In this document: positions 58,180 through 64,000 of the stretch, piece by piece
How the letters are laid out: each line of letters begins with the position of its first letter
Position numbering within the stretch: the first letter of the stretch is position 1
Assembly: GCA_009739215.1 (NCBI GenBank)
Contig: VSJF01000006.1
Location: 1,860,001-1,924,000, forward strand
Reading direction: 5' to 3'
Source: Floccularia luteovirens
Lineage: Eukaryota > Basidiomycota > Agaricomycetes > Agaricales > Squamanitaceae
Length of the DNA: 64,000 nucleotides
Program-made: the position numbers and the translations under genes
The notes under the pieces: generated by a model
Told to the model about the DNA's origin: nothing
Database searches by the model: none
The model's input: the letters and a program-made list of their open reading frames with translations, nothing else

Positions 58180-58563
58180 TTGTCAGTCTCAATGGTGCAC
58201 TTGTCACTGCCTATGATGATGGTAACTTAAAGCTCTTACCTCTTGTAAAGTGACTCCCCTATGCTCCCTTGAATGGTAGAAGCATTGGTGGCTTGTCCAC
58301 TCTACAAGTGATTGAGTCTGAATATTGTTCATAACAATAAATCTATGTGAGCCTTATGTGTCTTGACAGTGTCTCTACACTGAGTTGAATGTTGTGCTGA
58401 TGCAACATTAATTTGTAGCTCACCAACAAAAACAACTTTAATCAAGATCAACATGCAACACACTGTATTCCAAGCTATTTCTTTTGTATTTGCTGGAGCA
58501 CGTTGGCTTAAGTGGAAAAGCACTATGACGACCTACCTGCAACACACAGCTGTATAGTCAGTA

Positions 58564-59094
58564 GTGTCTGGAACTCGCCATCACCTGTTGCCAGAGGATC
58601 CACACAAAGTCTCTGAGACTATGATTCTGCTGCAGCAGACATGGGATGACAAGAACGACACTGCACTCAGCAGTATAAAATCGAGATTATCCCCTAAGCT
58701 TAATTGGCTTGCCGCTTGTGATGGCTGTACCTCTAGTTGTGCTTTGTGGACTTGGTTAGTTGCTTGGTATGAGGATCATAGCTTGAGCACTACTTTGAAG
58801 CTCACGGAGGATGTAAAATTCTTCAAGCTCAGTAGTGGAGATCCTCAGGCAGATTTCTTCTGCCTTAGCAAGATATTTAGGAGACTGGCTGATGAAAACC
58901 TTGCCATCCTTGAACTATTGCAGGCTCTATGGGCTATGGCATCTGTACCACCCCATTGGCAAAATGTTAAAGCAACACTGCTGCAAAAATACACTGCACA
59001 GACCTTGACCCTACATGATGTTTCTGCTATGGTCCAGAATCTATATGATGCTCAGACGACTTTGGTCTCTTTGAGCAGATCATGTAGGATGTGA
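58564..59094 (+). pseudogene. Copia gag fragment
   Basis: A 176-codon frame lies about 385 bp after the primer site. The first residues are probably leader, since the codon at 58564 is not part of an obvious gag start. Gag-like features are KSRLSPKLNWLAACDG, WTWLVAWYEDHSLSTTLKL, LAILELLQALWAMASVPPHW and LLQKYTAQTLTLHDV, a helical pattern like UBN2-type copia gag. The frame is cut at about 59083 by a second LTR-like sequence. No integrase or RT of this element was found downstream. Confidence 0.55.
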
Positions 59095-59270
59095 CACGTG
59101 TCACATGTCACAGTCACATTAAGTCGTAGCAAACTGCAACTTCATTTGTAGACTTAACAACAACAATAACAACATTACAATAAAACATTAATCATAACTA
59201 CCTCATGTTCTAATAAACATTCTCTAATCATATTTAATATTCTCCATTCAATTCCTGTCTAGTTGCTATA
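59083..59270 (+). mobile_element. Second, short copia-like LTR (candidate)
   Basis: The gag frame ends where unrelated sequence starts with TGTAGGATGTGACACGTGTCAC, containing a palindromic GTGACACGTGTCAC. The sequence ends at 59270 just before a second GGTTATGGGCCCCAG. The start is inferred from where gag homology would be broken; the 3' end from the primer site. The terminal dinucleotide TA is not the usual CA, so the boundary is uncertain. Confidence 0.45.
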
Positions 59271-59285
59271 GGTTATGGGCCCCAG
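59271..59285 (+). other. Second half-tRNA primer-binding site
   Basis: GGTTATGGGCCCCAG, identical to the site at 58165 although the flanking sequence differs. It supports a second copia-group element beginning here. Confidence 0.6.
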
Positions 59286-59471
59286 ACCGGAAATTCTGCC
59301 AGCTGTCATAGTTCTATCATCTAACATATGTCCCTATAATCATATAATCAACTATCTCTCTGTACTATTCCACAGTCTACCCCTGCTATAGATCAGCACA
59401 TAGAGTAGTATGCCTGAACAACCCTGTACTTCTCTCATCTACACCATCAAACTCTAAAGAAGACTCTCCAG

Positions 59472-59795
59472 ATGGTGGAAACAAGAAGAAGCAGTGCAAG
59501 TGAGAGGGGTAAGAAAACTCATGGAGAGAAAGAAAAACAAATGGCTAAAAACAGTGATACAGCGCACTCCCCTGCTGCAAGAATGACTTCTCAGATGAGT
59601 AGTAGTCAGGCCATAGCTGGCCCTTCATCCTTTGAGGGTAGTTTGGAGACACCTAGGTCGGCTCCTACCCCTAAGCCTTCCTTTCTCCAGGAAAATCCCC
59701 ACAAGTTTTATGCTCCACCCATTGCTAGCACCTTCACAGGAGCGCAGGCAGTTGAAGCATCCCAAAACTCTGTACCCTTCATTAAAGAGGAGTAG
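59472..59795 (+). pseudogene. Gag-like N-terminal fragment of second element
   Basis: ATG at 59472 opens MVETRRSSASERGKKTHGEK followed by Ser/Pro-rich sequence and SFLQENPHKFYAPPIASTFT, ending IKEE at a TAG. In the next frames the sequence continues with LVDLQDLPCQPRHLRPHEET and EELPAKHLQTYL-like residues to 59967. Position 200 bp after a primer site and the basic, low-complexity N-terminus suggest gag, but no diagnostic domain is seen. Confidence 0.4.
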
Positions 59796-60155
59796 GGAAC
59801 TTGTAGACCTTCAAGATCTTCCTTGTCAGCCAAGACATCTCCGACCTCATGAGGAGACTTATTTGCTGCAAGAGAGGGTTGAACCTTCTACCTTTACTAC
59901 AAGAGAAGAAGTACTGGAAGAGATAAGTGAACTGCCTGCCAAACATCTACAAACCTACCTCTCCTGAACCAGTGCATTATTTGGCACAATCTGATTCAGG
60001 TGATAGTGTATCCCTTGGTTCAGAGGATGAGAATCGGGCATATCCATGTCCTGCTAACAGTTGGACTAGAGGTGGAAGTTGATGAACAGATTGCGCAAGC
60101 TGCAGGCATTGAAAGAGTCTTAGAAGCTCTGGAACACTGGCAATGAGAGTGAAAG

Positions 60156-60774
60156 GCAAGTGTTATGACCTTATCCAGATACACACTATCTCCCTGGACT
60201 TTAGAACACATGCGCAATGCGTTCCTGCCTTCGTTTACTTGTTTCTCATATACGTTTTGTATTTGACTCGTGCCTTGCTTCTATTAACTCATAATGACTA
60301 GTGTATGCTTCTAAATGACTTGTAGATACTTCTGTATGACTCTGCATTGACTTGTAGCTTACTGAGCAGGCACGCAATAGTTTATTATTAGAAGTAGCAT
60401 ACTTGTATTTAAGTAGTGCGAAACTACAGTCAAGCCTCAGCTTGATCTTAGTTTTGAGTACCTCCTAATACAAGCAATTACTCTGTTACCTCAGTGACAA
60501 CTAAGTGACTCTCCCTCCCTTATCTAGGATGGCAAGATCAGTTGTAAATAGTGGCACAGACTGACACCGTACTAGCCTGAAATGCCTGGCTGTCCCACCT
60601 CTGTAACTGACCTCAGAGAGACCCTGATAGGTGGTTTGTAACCTGTGTGATAGCATAATCCTATCATCGCGCTAGGGAAATCTGACTAGCAAACCCCAAC
60701 CATTCCCTAACCCAGACACCCTCATGACGAGACCAGTAAACGACAATGCCAAAACTCCAAACAGTAACAGCAAG
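60156..60774 (+). mobile_element. Solo LTR (family A), third copy
   Basis: LTR 60161-60769 (609 bp), TGTTATGACC...CAGTAACA, with the perfect 5-bp duplication GCAAG (60156-60160, 60770-60774). It is the best-defined member of the family and provides the reference for the other two. It was inserted into the decayed retroelement sequence following 59472. Confidence 0.9.
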
Positions 60775-63700
60775 TACCTCCTTAATGCTCCAAAGTGATC
60801 CAAAGTTGATTGTGATATACAGCGCCCTCTTCAGTGAGTAAACTGAATGGCTAGCAGTAACTGGGCAGACCTTTATTTACCCTGTCACATATATCCTTTG
60901 TTTAATGATAAAACTTTGTTTAATGATGCTCAAGTTGATTGGGAAAAGCAGAGAGCTCCAATTCATATAAGATCTTTTTAGATTAAGTCACATAAATGAA
61001 TAATATGGACTTTGTTGAAGCATAACACTAGCTCCAAAGTACCTAATAGTTATCGCAGTTTTATTCAAAGACTTGCTTGAGAACTATTACCAGACTGACT
61101 TGTCACAAGTAGTTATACTGCTGAATAAGCATAGTGATAAAGGAGATCCTTTTCTACTCAATGATTGAGCTGCTACTTGCTCTCAAAGAGTTCTCTCTGT
61201 CGAAAGACAAGAGTATATCAATGATGACATGGCATGTCTCTTTCTTTAACAAGAAATATAAAAGTATGCTTTCTTAATCTAGCATTGGTGAAATTTATAA
61301 TGGTGATGCTGCTTTGAGCGCAAACATTCCATTGCTCATTGATATCTCCTATTTTTTAATAGTTGAGATTGTCTCCCATTATTATGGTTGATGACTTTAT
61401 CATAGATGATTGGATTCTCTACTACAGAGACTCCAAGAGTATTTGAGCACAGATGAAAATCCACATCTTTAGAATTGGAACAGATCATCCATTCTGTCGC
61501 AGTATTGCTCTGGGGAAAGCTAAATGCATAAGACTTTTCTTCCCAAGCTTGAAACACAGCTTCTGCATTGGTCAACTATACCGACATTTAAGCAGATTTC
61601 ATTATTGCAAGTATTAAAGTAGAATCTCTTCCTTGATGACTACAATTAGTCTCATGCTTGTGGCACTATACCAAGCTGCCTATGCATTCATCTACTTGAA
61701 GGGGTGTATTATGAAATGAACCAATACTTTGCTGATCAGTGAAAGGGGTGACCACTATTTGATGCATAACTTGCATGACACAGTATCACTGGATTGCTGC
61801 ATTTCTTGCGCAATTTGGCAGCATATAAATTGACCAGAAGACTTAAGTGTCCTAGCGTATCACCCATACATTCATATCCAAATACTGATGGAAGTCAAAG
61901 TAACTTTAAATGATCTAAATCTAAATGATTAAGATCAGAAATTCTTTCTACCTCAAATTTTATTGAAGTGGATTCAACTATTGTCTCTCTGTTAATTGCA
62001 GATGATTTAATCACTCCAAGGAGTTGATGACGATTTTTGAACACCCAGAAATGGAGATATGGACTATTGCCTTAAAAAGCAAATCCATGACAATAACTCT
62101 CACTTAAAAAATCCAAAATCTGAAACAAGCAAATTTACATCATAAGATAAGATCCACCCATGATGGCTTTGAGTTATCTCACCCTCTCACAAACATTTGA
62201 TTTTCTATTAAATCCGATATCCAAACATTAAACTTAGGGAAATATCTAAGACAATTGGTTGAGAACTTAGTTGATTGCTTGACTAAAATATTACTTGTCA
62301 CAAAAAATTCTCCCAATTTGTCCCAAGGACACCAACATCCTAATCCATAGGAGAGTCTGATGAGACTCCTATCCACTTTAGTCTTCCAACAGGAATATCA
62401 GTGCTATATCAAGCTGCAGATATGGATATAATTCACATAAAATAAATTGCTAGAGTAATCCAGGTTGAGACATAAAAAGCTCCCTAGTCACGAAAGTGAT
62501 TTATGATATGGTCGCATAAAACCTCTGGTTTAATTACTGGATTCAGGTTTCAGAGTCCATTGACAAGGAATTTACCAGTAAAACCACTCTGGAAATAGGC
62601 AAAGAAACGGCATCCTGTCCTTTCCAGCCAACCTTGCTCATACTAAATGTTGACTCCCTGATAATATTACTAGGAGATGGATTTTGTATTTACAATGAGC
62701 CTACTAGCTCAGGATGAGGGGTGAACAGACTTTGCACTTGTAGCTCTAAGTGTGATAATTAAAGCTTTGCATTGTCAATATTTTCACCATTTGGTCCACA
62801 CCATTTTTATGCAAATCTAAGTCATTAGTTCTTGATGCATATAGAGAAATTCACACTACTCTATTTTGCTCGAATGAAATGTTTACTGGATAAGATACCT
62901 ACACCAAGGTTGAGGATGATAAGAAGAACAAATGATGCAAGTGACTATGTCTGATAGTTACAACAAATGCATGACTCTATCACCAGATATCTCACACTTC
63001 AAAGAAGCTACTAAACTTCTAAGATATGCTAGAAGAAATCAAAAGATATGACATCAAGGACGCAAAGAAAGTAAATCTTTATGCAGCTGATTACTATGAA
63101 GTGCAAAAGAAATACTTGATAGATTATTGATGAGATCTTGACTCTCATAATCTAGTATAAACATGTCTGTCTTGTCGCCTGTGAGAGGTTAGTTGACTAT
63201 GACTTAATTGTCCAGACATTGAGTCTTCTCCTAGACTCATAAACAAGAAGTTAAGAGAATCAGAAAGTAAAGATCTATAAGACCTAGATTGAGATTGATG
63301 CCAATGATGTTACTCCATCTCCACCATCAGAGGTGTTAAAAGGCTCACTTAATTGTTGAGATAAATCTCATCTCTCTAGACCACCTTAAAAAATCTTGAA
63401 ATCAAGTCTTATTGGTAAAAGCTATATCCAATCCAGAAAGACTTTAAAAACAACATAGCAAATTAGTGCTAAAGACTATAAACCAACGAGTTGAAATCTA
63501 GTCAATACTTGAAGATAATACCTAATAATACTAGGGTTAAATCTAGCTGCAGATTTTAAGAAATGTATCAAAAACAAACAGGGCATTGGAGGTCCATAAT
63601 CCTTGTAAGCCTCACTCAAAGCATTTTTAGCCTTATAACACATGGCGCGATCATAGATATTACATCACTTGCTTGCCTAAAATAAAAGTGCACTCTGAAA

Positions 63701-64000
63701 CTCTATGAGGTCACCCAACAGGTGCTGACATGCTTGAATTCTTGCTTGACTTTATCACAAAAATCACAAACTCATATTGAGATTCTCATTCAGTGGATTA
63801 AGCTGATTAAATCACTTTTTATTGTCTTAAATCCTTTTTCTAAGAGTGAAGCACCACTTACTGCTCCCTGGACTATTGCACTACTGATTTGATCACACTT
63901 GCTTGATAAGACACAAAGCTAGCTCTGCTTGAAGACACATTTGCAGGTCACTGAAATACTTTGCACCTTGCTTGAATATTTGCAGACTTGGCTTGCATCC
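60775..64000. other. AT-rich anonymous region, no gene supported
   Basis: More than 3 kb with stops in all frames. The longest frames (61336-61575 and 62179-62376, both minus) have no domain that I can name. Both strands carry scattered stretches with plausible codon content (for example VLSVERQEYINDDM near 61190 plus), which would fit a very old, decayed coding element. No LTR, inverted repeat or tandem array was found. Confidence 0.4.

Overview
The window is nuclear DNA of a filamentous basidiomycete, most likely an agaricomycete. The reasons are many GT-AG introns of about 50-60 bp, FunK1-type fungal kinases, a family of small BTB proteins, a DEP-DH-DH-PH-CNH Rho GEF, a YTP1-like membrane protein, a fungal GH35 beta-galactosidase, and chromovirus and copia retroelements. 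I cannot assign a genus. No tRNA, rRNA or CRISPR array was found.

Layout. 1-5.8 kb: the 3' part of a WD40 gene, an antisense WD40 pseudogene, a small spliced hypothetical gene, a three-exon C2H2 zinc-finger gene (ZNF511-like), then FunK1 and BTB debris. 5.9-10.6 kb: a many-exon secreted GH35 beta-galactosidase on the minus strand. 10.7-15.6 kb: a MITE-like inverted repeat and broken BTB/FunK1 copies, including a fused FunK1-BTB fragment that also occurs at 5.1-5.7 kb. 15.8-32.4 kb is the conserved housekeeping block: Rho1-type GEF (minus), a 5'-truncated hypothetical gene facing a 5'-truncated METTL2-like tRNA m3C methyltransferase relic, a YAT-family amino-acid permease (minus), and a YTP1-like gene divergent from a HIRIP3-like histone chaperone gene. 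32.9-39.1 kb: two tandem FunK1 kinase genes, the first intact and the second broken by several lesions, followed by a 58-59 bp minisatellite. 40.4-64 kb is a repeat domain: two Ty3 chromovirus copies in opposite orientation (40403-46725 and 51855-57804), three solo LTRs of one family, copia LTRs and remnants, and anonymous AT-rich sequence.

The main finding concerns the chromovirus pair. Neither copy has matching target-site duplications of its own, but the 5-bp flanks match crosswise as reverse complements (AATAA with TTATT, TTGGG with CCCAA). That is what homologous recombination between two inverted elements would leave, and it implies that the 5.1 kb between them is inverted. The copies have decayed largely by C-to-T change, with CGA to TGA predominating; some stops are shared and some are private.

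The conserved genes do not form an operon or an obvious cluster. They are ordinary neighbours whose roles are cell-wall integrity signalling, sugar release, amino-acid uptake, chromatin and tRNA modification. I found no convincing new multi-gene system. The interesting signals are structural: the inversion, nested elements with empty sites, and parallel decay of the BTB and FunK1 paralogues.
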